This document shows, piece after piece, positions 16,946-25,208 of a DNA stretch of 64,000 nucleotides. Both the position numbers and the translations under genes were made by a program. The notes under the pieces were generated by a model. It had not been told where the DNA came from and did not search any database. It was given only the letters and a program-made list of their open reading frames with translations. Position 1 is the stretch's first letter. Every line of letters starts with the position of its first letter. This DNA comes from Gemmatimonadota bacterium (lineage in GTDB: Bacteria > Gemmatimonadota > Gemmatimonadetes > Longimicrobiales > Gaopeijiaceae), in NCBI GenBank assembly GCA_022826565.1, contig JAJDUP010000035.1, positions 124,001 through 188,000 on the forward strand, written 5' to 3'.

Positions 16946-18343
16946 TCATGACATGCCGAACCTGGCCTCCCAGTCGCGGAGGAGCGCGAAGTGGCTGCCG
17001 TCGGCAACGGTGTAGTAGACTCTCTGCATCCCCTGCCGGCGGTCGGGCCTGAAGGACACCGGTTCGCCGATTCCCAGGGGGAAGTTGCGCACGCTGAAGA
17101 CCGCCTGCTCCAGCCGGGACCTGTCCGGACGTCCGCCCAGGCGCCGGAGGATTTCCGTGATCACCTTGGCGTTGAGGAACCCTTCCAGGCTGACGAAGCC
17201 GCGGGCAAGGGGCTGATACGAATCGCCCTCGGTCAGCAACTGAAGGTCATCGGGCAGCTGGGGATCGTACCGGAACATCAGGCGGTGATACTCGTTCACT
17301 GCAGGCAGCGAGGCGTTGTCGTAGGCGGGCACAACCTGTGAATTGACCAGGAACCGGGTGTACGAATCCGGGTTGCCGCGTCGCTCGCGTACGGTCCGCT
17401 GCAGGTTTTCGCTCCCGACGAAGGACAGGTTGGCCACCGGAACGTGCAGCCCGAGATCGACGGCGTCGCGGGCGAATGCGGCACACGCGGCGTAGGCGCC
17501 GATGCAGATGACGGCGTCGGGCGACACGGCCTTCAGGATATCCACCTGGCGCCTCATGCTCGCGCCAAACGGGGTGCCGCGGCTGTAGGTGGCCTCGCCC
17601 ACGATCGTCTCGCCGTGCCGTGCCAGCGCCTCGCGCACTCCGGCCCATCCGCTGCGGCCATACGCGTCGATCTGATAGAAGACCGCCACTCGCCGGCGTC
17701 CGATGCTGACGAAATTGTCGACCAGCCCGGCCGTCTCCTGCCGGTAGGAAGCACGCAGGTTGAAGGCGAACTCGCCGTAGGGAGGTTCGCGCTGCGGTTC
17801 CGCCCCCGTAAAGGGGAAGAACAGGTAGACCCGCCGGTCGCGGAATCTCTTCAGCAAAGGCAGTACCCGGGTAACGGTCGGGGTGCCGACATACCCGAAG
17901 AGGAGGAAGACGTTGTCCTCCTGCATGAGCCGGAGGGTGTTCGCTACGCACGCGTCGGGCTGGTAGCCGTCGTCGTAGAGTTTCAGGACGATCCGGCGGC
18001 CGTTTACTCCTCCGGTGTCGTTGACGTAGCTGAAGTATGCCTGCGCGCCGCGATACAGCTCGGTGCCCAGGCCGCGGGAAGGGCCAGAGAACGCGGCCGA
18101 CACGCCAAGCACGATTTGATCGTCCTGGGTGGCAGCGATGCGCGGGCGCCGGCGACTCGACCGGGAGGAAGCGGCCAGCGGGTTCGCCCAGGGCGCGGCG
18201 GCCAGCGCGGCGAGCCCCGAGCGCAGGAGCGATCTGCGCGTCAGCGGGTTCGAACTTCGCAGTGCTTCGGCGGAGGACGCAGCGGTAGCGGTACCCCCGT
18301 CCGGTCGCGCCTCAAACACCGTCCGGTCTCGCCGTCCAGCCAT
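16946..18343 (-). CDS. Branched-chain amino-acid-type ABC substrate-binding protein, Tat-exported
   Basis: Type I periplasmic binding protein of the LivJ/LivK family, 465 aa. A twin-arginine segment (TRRSLLRSG, about 35-43) and hydrophobic stretch export it. The mature part has the two-lobe pattern, with ILGVSAAFSGPSRGLGTELYRG split near residue 75, YVNDTGGVNGRRI and a VAVFYQIDAYGRSG block. No permease or ATPase lies nearby, so it may hand ligand to a transporter elsewhere or act as a sensor. It lies between two near-identical TonB receptors, suggesting that outer-membrane uptake and periplasmic capture are linked. Start ATG at 18343; AAAGGGG lies 13 bases upstream. Confidence 0.85.
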   Translation of the reverse strand: MAGRRDRTVFEARPDGGTATAASSAEALRSSNPLTRRSLLRSGLAALAAAPWANPLAASSRSSRRRPRIAATQDDQIVLGVSAAFSGPSRGLGTELYRGAQAYFSYVNDTGGVNGRRIVLKLYDDGYQPDACVANTLRLMQEDNVFLLFGYVGTPTVTRVLPLLKRFRDRRVYLFFPFTGAEPQREPPYGEFAFNLRASYRQETAGLVDNFVSIGRRRVAVFYQIDAYGRSGWAGVREALARHGETIVGEATYSRGTPFGASMRRQVDILKAVSPDAVICIGAYAACAAFARDAVDLGLHVPVANLSFVGSENLQRTVRERRGNPDSYTRFLVNSQVVPAYDNASLPAVNEYHRLMFRYDPQLPDDLQLLTEGDSYQPLARGFVSLEGFLNAKVITEILRRLGGRPDRSRLEQAVFSVRNFPLGIGEPVSFRPDRRQGMQRVYYTVADGSHFALLRDWEARFGMS

Positions 18344-18634
18344 GCGAGCGGGTCCCCTTTGTCTGTCATTAACGGGCTTTCAAGCGGCCTGCACCACACA
18401 CTTCCCCGACACCCTGTTGCAGCGTACCGGCTGGTCGGCAAACCTGCAACCGACAAGAGAATGCAAACGACCGACAGGATCCTGCGACGCGGGATCCGCG
18501 GGGGAATTCTCGGGTTGCGGATACCATCGGGACGGTCCTGCCCTGGCCAAACGAGGCCCCGGCCCGGCGCGATGCCGAGCCGGGGCCATCGTCGGGCCGA
18601 CCTGCGTCGAGCCCGGACTGCCCGCGGGGTCAGC
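18344..18634 (-). promoter_or_regulatory. Intergenic region with promoter of the binding-protein operon
   Basis: A 291-base gap. Besides the hairpin at 18555-18587 it holds a 7-bp inverted repeat (GTTGCAG near 18416 and CTGCAAC near 18444, 21-base spacer) and several CCGAC/GTCGG copies. No convincing -35/-10 pair or open frame is visible. It must contain the promoter for the minus-strand gene beginning at 18343 if the terminator works. Confidence 0.35.
18555..18587 (-). terminator. Hairpin terminator after the second TonB receptor
   Basis: A 14-bp stem (arms 18574-18587 and 18555-18568) with a GCGAT/ATCGC loop, perfect in minus-strand RNA with one G-U pair, followed by a short T-containing tail. 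It lies about 48 bases after the receptor stop. It resembles the hairpin after copy 1 in size, loop length and arm composition. Confidence 0.65.
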
Positions 18635-21529
18635 CTACCAGCTGTAGCCGATCCGCGTGTAGTAGAAGCCGCCGTTGAAGCCGAACGGCGTGAACTGGCC
18701 GAAACGGTTGCCGACGCCGGCTGCCGCGCCCGGATACTCCTCCGGGAAGGTGTTCAGCACGTTCTGCGCACCGACCGTGAGCGTCCACTGGTCGGCGAAG
18801 GTGTGGGCCGCCTCCATGTCGAAGAGGATGCGAGACGGGTAATCGATCGTGTTGTCGGGGCTCGACTCGTAGTAGGGCTGCTCGCCGTCGAAATAGCCGC
18901 CCCAGTGGCTGCCGCGCACCAGGAAACGGGTGCCGCCGGCGAAGACGTGATTCATGGCGAGGTTGCCGCGCACGCCGGGAAGTCCTTCCTCGAGGATCCG
19001 GATGCGGTGATCGGTGAGGGTGACGGGATCAAAATCCGTTACCGTGGTCCGGGTCCAGTTCCACGCGCTGGTGAAGGTCGTGGTGGCACCGTCCGCTCCG
19101 TCGATCCTGTACGCGCCCACCAGGTCGATGCCGTCCGTCCGGGTAGCGAAATCGTTGATGAAGAAGCGGAACCGCGCGAGCACGCCACCGGGGCGGATGA
19201 TGCCCTCGGCGATCAGCTGCTGGATTTCCTCCGGGCTGAGCTGCCTGTCGGCGCTGGTTGTCAGGCGGTCGGAAACCCGGATCTGGAAGAAGTCCATTGA
19301 AAGGCTGAAGGGCCCATCGTCGTACACGGCCCCAAGCGCCAGGTTGACGGACTTCTCAGGGGTCAGCGGCTCGCCACCGAAGTTCACCGCCAGCGGTGAG
19401 GTCGACGGGATCGTGCCGTTGTTCGTCAGATCCATGATCGCGGGATCATAGATCGTCGAGATGTTGAAGGCATTCTGCTGTCCCGGCGTGGGGGCACGGA
19501 AGCCGGTGCTGAAGCTGCCCCGCAGGCCCAGGTTCTCCGACGCGCTCACGCGTCCCGCGACCTTGCCGTTCACTGTCGTTCCGAAGTCCGAGAACCGCTC
19601 GACTCGCGCGGCCACGCCCAGGGTCCAGGCACCCTCGGGCTCCCGGACCTCCAGGTCGCCGTAGGCGGCGAAGTTGTTCCGGTTCCAGTTCCCCTCGGTC
19701 AGCGGTCCGAACCCGGTGAACCCGTTGGACCCGGGGGTGAATCCCTGTGTCGCGAGCGGACCCTCGGTCCACGACTCCGTGCTGCCCTGGACGATCTCGA
19801 ACCCTTCGTTGCGCCACTCGGTGCCGCCGGCGAGGTTGACCCGATCGTTCAGTGCGTATGACAGATCGACGTTGAGGTTGATTTCCTGCTGGTCGTAGAT
19901 CCCCGGGTGGAACCAGGGGGTGCAGGGCTGGTCGGGCACGACGAAGGACAGCGTCCGGTCGGATCCGGCGCAGGGCTGGTTCGGTCCCAGTGAAGCGTTG
20001 ACCGTGTTGTACATGTAGAAGTCCATGTTGGACTGGCCCCAGGCCGCGCTCGCATCCCAGCTCAGGTCGCCGCTGGTGCCCCTGAGGCCCGCCACCGCGG
20101 ATGCGTCCTGGACGTTCGCGCCGAACTGCGGGGTAAACCCGCCGGGAAAGAGCTTCCGGAACGTGAAGCAGTTGGGATCGCCCATGATCCGGTTGAACGC
20201 AGCCATGTTGTCTGCGTTGTTGATCACCACACCATCGTCGGTGACCCGGACTTCGGGGCACATCGCCGATCCGTCCAGCACACCGTCCGAAGCGTCGAGC
20301 ATGTCGCCGATCAGAAGGATCCTGTCGCCATCGGCATTCCTCGTTCCGAAGACGCCGCTGCGAGTGCCCGGATTACGGAAGTAGAAGCCGCCCTCGACCT
20401 GCTTGCTCACGTAGTTGCCGTGGCCGTAGAACTGCGTGTTGTCGCTGAAGAGGTAGCCCGTGTTGGCCCAGAGCTTGAGCTCGTTGGAGATCTGGGGCGA
20501 TCCCCAGATCTGGGCTGGCGACCGGACGGCCGTGTTGCCGGCACCGAGCAGCGCCAGCGCGTCGAGGCGCTGGGTGCTGCGGTCGGTGGGATTGGCGTTG
20601 CCGTATTCGCCGGTCAGGTTCAGGAATCCGGTCTCGCCGAGCGGCAGACCCACGTTCCCGGACAGGGTGTACATCTCGCCATCACCCGGGAACGAGCCCT
20701 CGTCGAACGGCTCGCTGGTCTCGCCGAAGGGGTGCCCGCCGGTCTTGAGCTCGATCGTGCCGCCGGACCGGTTGTTCTTCAGCACGAAGTTCATGACGCC
20801 GGCGATCGCGTCGGAGCCGTACTGGGCCGACGCGCCGTCGCGCAGCACCTCGGCCTGCAGAAGAGCCAATCCGGGTACGAGCGCGATGTCGGGGCCCTGG
20901 GAGCCGTCGGCGAGGCCGTTGCCGTACCAGGTGATTACCGCGGTGCGGTGGCGGCGCTTTCCGTTGACCAGGACCAGGGTGTGGTCCGGGGCGAGGCCGC
21001 GCAGGTTTGCGGGCCGCGCGAAGGTCGCCGCGTCGGAGATCGGCTGGATGTTGACGTTGAACGACGGGACGACGTTGCGCAGCAGGTTGGCGAAGTCGGT
21101 GTCGCCCTGCTGCACGATGTCCGTCGTGGGGATCACGTCGACGGGGACCGGAGACTCCGTGACGGTCCTGGGCCGCGCGCGGCTCCCCACCGCGACGAGG
21201 CCCTCCAGTTCAACCGCCGCCTCGCTGAGCGAGAAGTTCAGCTCCGCGGTCTGGCCAGAGGTGATGGTGACTTGCCTGCGCTCCGTCCCGTAGCCGAGCA
21301 GCACGACCATCACTTCGTGGGTGCCGGCGGGGATGTCGGTGATCTCGTAACCGCCCCCCGGTCCGGCGTTGGCGCCGAGGCTCAGGTCCGGCAGGCTCAC
21401 TTGCGCCCCGCCGAGGGCGGCGCCCGTGCCGGCGGCCGTCACCGTCCCCCGGAGGGTGCCTTGCGCCGCCACCGACCCCGTCTGGGCCAGCGCACCGATA
21501 ACGGCGGCAATCGCAACTCTTCGCAGCAT
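18635..21529 (-). CDS. TonB-dependent receptor, copy 2
   Basis: Outer-membrane receptor, 964 aa, same order as copy 1: signal peptide, carboxypeptidase-regulatory-like domain, plug, long barrel ending YTRIGYSW. Long stretches of the barrel, such as the region around TIYDPAIMDLTNNG, are identical to copy 1, so this is a recent duplication. The ATG at 21529 comes one base after the aminotransferase stop (TAA at 21531-21533), with AAAGGATGG as ribosome-binding site inside the upstream gene, so the two are translationally linked. Differences are concentrated in the extracellular-loop region following EVRVTDDGVV and in the N-terminal domain, as expected if ligand preference differs. Ligand unknown. 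Confidence 0.92.
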   Translation of the reverse strand: MLRRVAIAAVIGALAQTGSVAAQGTLRGTVTAAGTGAALGGAQVSLPDLSLGANAGPGGGYEITDIPAGTHEVMVVLLGYGTERRQVTITSGQTAELNFSLSEAAVELEGLVAVGSRARPRTVTESPVPVDVIPTTDIVQQGDTDFANLLRNVVPSFNVNIQPISDAATFARPANLRGLAPDHTLVLVNGKRRHRTAVITWYGNGLADGSQGPDIALVPGLALLQAEVLRDGASAQYGSDAIAGVMNFVLKNNRSGGTIELKTGGHPFGETSEPFDEGSFPGDGEMYTLSGNVGLPLGETGFLNLTGEYGNANPTDRSTQRLDALALLGAGNTAVRSPAQIWGSPQISNELKLWANTGYLFSDNTQFYGHGNYVSKQVEGGFYFRNPGTRSGVFGTRNADGDRILLIGDMLDASDGVLDGSAMCPEVRVTDDGVVINNADNMAAFNRIMGDPNCFTFRKLFPGGFTPQFGANVQDASAVAGLRGTSGDLSWDASAAWGQSNMDFYMYNTVNASLGPNQPCAGSDRTLSFVVPDQPCTPWFHPGIYDQQEINLNVDLSYALNDRVNLAGGTEWRNEGFEIVQGSTESWTEGPLATQGFTPGSNGFTGFGPLTEGNWNRNNFAAYGDLEVREPEGAWTLGVAARVERFSDFGTTVNGKVAGRVSASENLGLRGSFSTGFRAPTPGQQNAFNISTIYDPAIMDLTNNGTIPSTSPLAVNFGGEPLTPEKSVNLALGAVYDDGPFSLSMDFFQIRVSDRLTTSADRQLSPEEIQQLIAEGIIRPGGVLARFRFFINDFATRTDGIDLVGAYRIDGADGATTTFTSAWNWTRTTVTDFDPVTLTDHRIRILEEGLPGVRGNLAMNHVFAGGTRFLVRGSHWGGYFDGEQPYYESSPDNTIDYPSRILFDMEAAHTFADQWTLTVGAQNVLNTFPEEYPGAAAGVGNRFGQFTPFGFNGGFYYTRIGYSW

Positions 21530-21530
21530 T

Positions 21531-22670
21531 TTAGATCCATCCTTTCTTGCGGAAATCCCGCAGGGTGTCACAAAAGCGCCCCATGTCCTCCGGCAGTCCG
21601 AAGGAGAGGCGGTTCCAATCAAGCTTCGGCGGAAAATCCCTTCCCACCAGGAATCCCGCATCCGCCATGCGGTTCCGGTATGTGGCCAGATCCCCGCTGA
21701 TGCGGTGCATCAGGAAGTTGGCCTGAGTGGGCATGCGCTCGAGCCCCAGCTCGTCGAGCGTCGCTTCGGTCATTTCTCGGGACTGCCGGTTGACCTCGCG
21801 GCTTTTCGTGATCAGCTCGTCGTCCCGGAACGATGCCCCGGCCGCGGCGATCGCAATCTGGTTCGCGTTGTTCCGCGAGGCGAAGTCGGTCAGGCGGGCC
21901 GCGGTGTCGGGATGCGCGATCCCGTAGCCCAGGCGAAGCCCGGCCATCCCGTAGATCTTCGAGAAGGTCTTCACGACGACGATGTTGCGCTTCTTGTGGA
22001 TCCAGGGCAGCGAACTCCACATGCGCTGGTCTTCCACGTATTCGATGTACGCCTCGTCGGAGAGGAAGAAGACGTGCTCCGGCGCATCCGCGATCCACTC
22101 GTCGATCGCCGCGCTGGGGGTGATCGTCGCGGTCGGGTTGTTGGGGTTGCAGAGGTAGACGAGCGCGGGATGCCCCGAACTCTCCGCCGCCTCGCGCATT
22201 CGGTCCAGATCGTGCTCGTAGTTGGTCGTCAGCGGCACCTTGATGAGCTCATACGCCTCGGTGCGCTGATAGTTGGTGACGGCCTCGTAGGTGGGGTCGG
22301 CCATGACGAGCTTCGCGCGCGGCGCGGCGTAGGCCTGCACCACCATCTGCAGCACCTCCGCCGACCCGGTCCCGACCACGATCTGGTTCTCGCTCACCTC
22401 GTGGGCCGCGGCCAGCTTCGTCACCAACGCAGCCTGCTGGTCCGACGGATACCGGTTCGCCACCGTGATCGCCTCGATCACCGCATCCTTCGCGGCCGGC
22501 GAGATGCCCAGCGGGTTTTCGTTCGAGTTGAGACGGACGCTGTCGTTGCTGGTCCGCCTTCCCGGCGCCGCGACGAGAGCCGAAAGCGGGTCCGCCGAAA
22601 CGCCCAGGGCACCGGTCCCGGCCACGATCCCGGACAGGGTTCCTGCCCTGATGAATTCACGCCGACGCAT
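21531..22670 (-). CDS. Tat-exported class I/II PLP aminotransferase (HisC-like)
   Basis: Fold-type I PLP enzyme, 379 aa. The catalytic core has NSNENPLG at the start, CNPNNPT (about 172-178), SDEAYIEY and the PLP-lysine block FSKIYGMAGLRLGYG. Unusually the N-terminus is a clear Tat signal: RRREF at 2-6, then a hydrophobic segment with an Ala-Asp-Pro junction near 27. Tat exports folded, cofactor-loaded proteins, so a periplasmic PLP enzyme is plausible. HisC-type enzymes use histidinol phosphate or aromatic amino acids; the real substrate here is unknown, and a biosynthetic role is unlikely for an exported copy. It is followed after 1 base by TonB receptor copy 2. Start ATG at 22670. Confidence 0.85.
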   Translation of the reverse strand: MRRREFIRAGTLSGIVAGTGALGVSADPLSALVAAPGRRTSNDSVRLNSNENPLGISPAAKDAVIEAITVANRYPSDQQAALVTKLAAAHEVSENQIVVGTGSAEVLQMVVQAYAAPRAKLVMADPTYEAVTNYQRTEAYELIKVPLTTNYEHDLDRMREAAESSGHPALVYLCNPNNPTATITPSAAIDEWIADAPEHVFFLSDEAYIEYVEDQRMWSSLPWIHKKRNIVVVKTFSKIYGMAGLRLGYGIAHPDTAARLTDFASRNNANQIAIAAAGASFRDDELITKSREVNRQSREMTEATLDELGLERMPTQANFLMHRISGDLATYRNRMADAGFLVGRDFPPKLDWNRLSFGLPEDMGRFCDTLRDFRKKGWI

Positions 22671-22702
22671 GCATCGCCTCCTTCACTGTGGCAGTTCCAA
22701 AA

Positions 22703-22730
22703 CGGTTTCGTCGCAAGAGTCGGGAAACCG
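22703..22730 (-). promoter_or_regulatory. Inverted repeat upstream of the exported aminotransferase
   Basis: CGGTTTC (22703-22709) and GAAACCG (22724-22730) form a perfect 7-bp inverted repeat with a 14-base spacer, ending 32 bases before the ATG. A 7-bp repeat can occur by chance; it is recorded because spacer and position match other repeats in this window. Confidence 0.25.
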
Positions 22731-22823
22731 ACAGTACTTTTATTCTGCCCGGAACAGGTCCCCGGGACAAGGCCAATAGTGTGCTGAAACGCCTTCCGGG
22801 GCGGTTTCTCGACCCGTCCGCCG

Positions 22824-24473
22824 TCATGGGTTCACCAACAGTTCGTCCATGTTCCCCGTCATCTCCCACCTCGTGAGCACCACCGGGATCACGCCCGCCG
22901 CGAAAAAGCCGTCGAAGAAGCGGCTCACGAAGAAGCCCGGGCCCTGCTGCAACGCCCATTCCCCCATCAGCTCTTCGATCTGGATCTTGCCCGTAAGGTA
23001 ACTTGTTCCGTACCCGGGCTGTCGCAAGTAGAGGTGCTGCTCGTTGCGTACAAGGTCGGCGTCGGGCAGCCAGCCGCGCGGCGTCCAGGTAGTGGCGTGG
23101 GCCACCGCCTCCTCCATGTCGAAGACGTTGCCGTGCAGGTACAGGCCGCTCAGGGCGCGCGCCGCCCGCTGGGCAAGCATGATCCAGACGAGTTCACGTG
23201 ATCTGGGACTCTCGTCGAAGAGCCCCGCGTGCATCATCATCTCCTCCATGCCGGTCGCCAGCCCCTCGGAGCGGGCATCCCAGATGTTGTACAGGAGCGG
23301 CTCGCTGCGCACCGTGCTGGGGTGGGGCGCTTCCACCATCGTGGCCAGCTCGATCCAGTGGTGCAGGTGCGTCCGCATCACCACCGGATCCCGGTAGTTG
23401 ACCTCGCTGAAGAAGTTGCGGATCTCGCCGGGCCCGGCCGGAGTGAACGCGCCGTTCTTCGCGCGCAGCGCGGGGTCCATGTAGGGGCGGACGCTCTGGA
23501 TCTCGTCCTCCTCCAGGAAGCGCATGTACTCGGACACCGCCTCGTTCAGCCGCCGGTCGTATTCCGCCGCGGTCTGGATCCGCTCGAGCTCGGGCAGGTT
23601 GCGGTTGCGATGCTCCTCGAGCCGCAGCGACGCGTGGGCCCGGGCCAGCTCGCGCCGCATCAGCGTGACCTGCTCCTCCCACGAGTACGGGACGAGGTGG
23701 ACGTTGTGCATGTACCAGGTGTAGTTGTCCCTGCCGATCCCGGAGGGCGCCGTCCTGGACAGGGCGAGCCCTTCGACCCAGTCGTGGAACTCGTCGGTCG
23801 CGATCCTGGCGCCTGAGATGGCCGCGTCCAGAGCCGCGCTCGTGCCCTCCACCTGCCCGGCGAAGTCCTCCAGGACGGCCGCCTGGGCCCGGAAGGAACG
23901 GAGGCCCGCGACCCAGAGGTCGTACGCGTCACCGTCGAGGTTGTCGCGCGCCCGCGCCAACAGCTCCGGTATGGCCCCGATCCGCGACGCCAGCTCTTCC
24001 GCATCCTCGGGAGACAGCGGGTAGTCATAGGTCCACAGATCGATCCAGCCGTGGATGGTGGGGCCCTCGTGGGCGGGCACATCGCTCTGCGCCGCGTGGA
24101 CATTGGCGTAGAAGGCCGGGTCGCGGGCCCACGGACGGCGGATCCGGTGGTCGAAGTCGAACCCGTTCATCTCCGCTCGCACCAGGTGCCAGTCGATTTG
24201 CCGAGATACCGACCAGTCGGTCGGGTCCAGCGCCTCCAGCCGGGCCCGCCACGCAGGAAGCTCGGCGTGCTTGGTAGCCATCGCTCCGCGGGAGTAGTCG
24301 GGCGCCCCGCTCACGTAGTCGGGCGCCTCGAACTCCCGCCATTCGGCAAAGAGCCGGACGAGATCCTCGTAGGTTCCAGTGCCTGCGGCCGCCGGAGGCT
24401 CCGGCTGGGCGCACCCCGCCGCCGACAGCACCGCGGCCAGACACAGGTTGATCCTCGGGTCTATGCGCTTCAT
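22824..24473 (-). CDS. DUF885-like lipoprotein lacking the zinc motif
   Basis: Helical lipoprotein, 549 aa. The signal ends in a good lipobox (LSAAGC, cysteine near 21). The body resembles DUF885 proteins, which belong to the MA-like metallopeptidase clan, including a segment WDARSEGLATGMEEMMMHAG that matches the family's EG-W-A-x-Y-x-E helix. The HExxGHH zinc motif usual for active members is missing; the equivalent place has HHWIELATMVEAPHP. It is probably an inactive or altered homologue with a binding role. It follows the DinB lipoprotein gene by 12 bases, so both are likely one operon. ATG at 24473. Confidence 0.6.
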   Translation of the reverse strand: MKRIDPRINLCLAAVLSAAGCAQPEPPAAAGTGTYEDLVRLFAEWREFEAPDYVSGAPDYSRGAMATKHAELPAWRARLEALDPTDWSVSRQIDWHLVRAEMNGFDFDHRIRRPWARDPAFYANVHAAQSDVPAHEGPTIHGWIDLWTYDYPLSPEDAEELASRIGAIPELLARARDNLDGDAYDLWVAGLRSFRAQAAVLEDFAGQVEGTSAALDAAISGARIATDEFHDWVEGLALSRTAPSGIGRDNYTWYMHNVHLVPYSWEEQVTLMRRELARAHASLRLEEHRNRNLPELERIQTAAEYDRRLNEAVSEYMRFLEEDEIQSVRPYMDPALRAKNGAFTPAGPGEIRNFFSEVNYRDPVVMRTHLHHWIELATMVEAPHPSTVRSEPLLYNIWDARSEGLATGMEEMMMHAGLFDESPRSRELVWIMLAQRAARALSGLYLHGNVFDMEEAVAHATTWTPRGWLPDADLVRNEQHLYLRQPGYGTSYLTGKIQIEELMGEWALQQGPGFFVSRFFDGFFAAGVIPVVLTRWEMTGNMDELLVNP

Positions 24474-24485
24474 CGGTTTGCCTCC

Positions 24486-25082
24486 CTACATGGACCAGGG
24501 CGGAACGACGCCGTTCATGCGGGCGTACGCGATGGACTGCCCCAGGTGCTCGTGGCAGTGCGCGAGGGTGAAGGTCATCGCGCCGCGCACGCTGGTGGCG
24601 CCGAAGAGTTCGATCCCCTCGGGCCAGCGGTCGTCGCCCGTCGACGCGATCGCTTCGGCCATGAATTCGAACGAAGCTCCGACCGCCTGGACCACCGTCG
24701 CCTTGTCGGTGATCGACTCGGCGTCCTGGCCGTACCATGCCGCCGCAGCCTCGGGCGGAGTGGTACCCGCAACCCGCGACACCAGACCGAAATTCGCGGA
24801 TGCCACGTGCATGAAGACCTCGGAGACCGACCGCACGCCCTCTGCGGGGCGCCAGCCGTACGCGGATTCGGGCATCGACTCGGCCAGGCCGACGTACTTC
24901 TCGCGCAGGGTGCCCAGGTCGGCCAGGAGTTCGGACTGAACCGTGGACTGAGGAGCCGCGGTCTCTGCCTCCGCGGCCATCTCTCCGGCGGCTTCGGCGT
25001 CGCCGGTCTCCGCCGCGGGGGCGCAGGCGCCCATCGCGAGTGCGCTGGCGGAGGCGAAGGCGGTCAGGAATTCTCTATTCAT
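24486..25082 (-). CDS. DinB-family lipoprotein
   Basis: Secreted four-helix DinB/YfiT-type protein, 198 aa. A lipoprotein signal (cysteine at about 19, MGACAP) and an acidic Ala/Glu linker precede the domain. Candidate metal ligands are the histidine of EVFMHVAS and the histidines of LAHCHEHLGQ; many DinB proteins bind one metal and act as thiol-dependent transferases or hydrolases. The ATG at 25082 has GGGAG eight bases upstream; the longer open frame (to 25193) lacks a signal peptide. First gene of a short operon with the DUF885-like gene. Function not known. Confidence 0.75.
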   Translation of the reverse strand: MNREFLTAFASASALAMGACAPAAETGDAEAAGEMAAEAETAAPQSTVQSELLADLGTLREKYVGLAESMPESAYGWRPAEGVRSVSEVFMHVASANFGLVSRVAGTTPPEAAAAWYGQDAESITDKATVVQAVGASFEFMAEAIASTGDDRWPEGIELFGATSVRGAMTFTLAHCHEHLGQSIAYARMNGVVPPWSM

Positions 25083-25208
25083 GTCATCGCTCCCTGTGAT
25101 TTGGAGTGGGCCGGCGCGAGTGAGCACCTCACCCCGGAGCGCTTGCCGCCGCCGGGAATGATCCCCGCCCCTTCCTGTATTTGACATTCCCACTGTGAAT
25201 AGACGGTG

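Noticed and set aside
18241-18262. tRNA T-arm-like GGGTTCGAA
   Set aside because: No cloverleaf around it; it lies inside the binding-protein signal region.
18416-18450. Inverted repeat GTTGCAG/CTGCAAC as an operator
   Set aside because: Seven bases with a 21-base spacer is within chance expectation for a window of this size, and no related copy was found.
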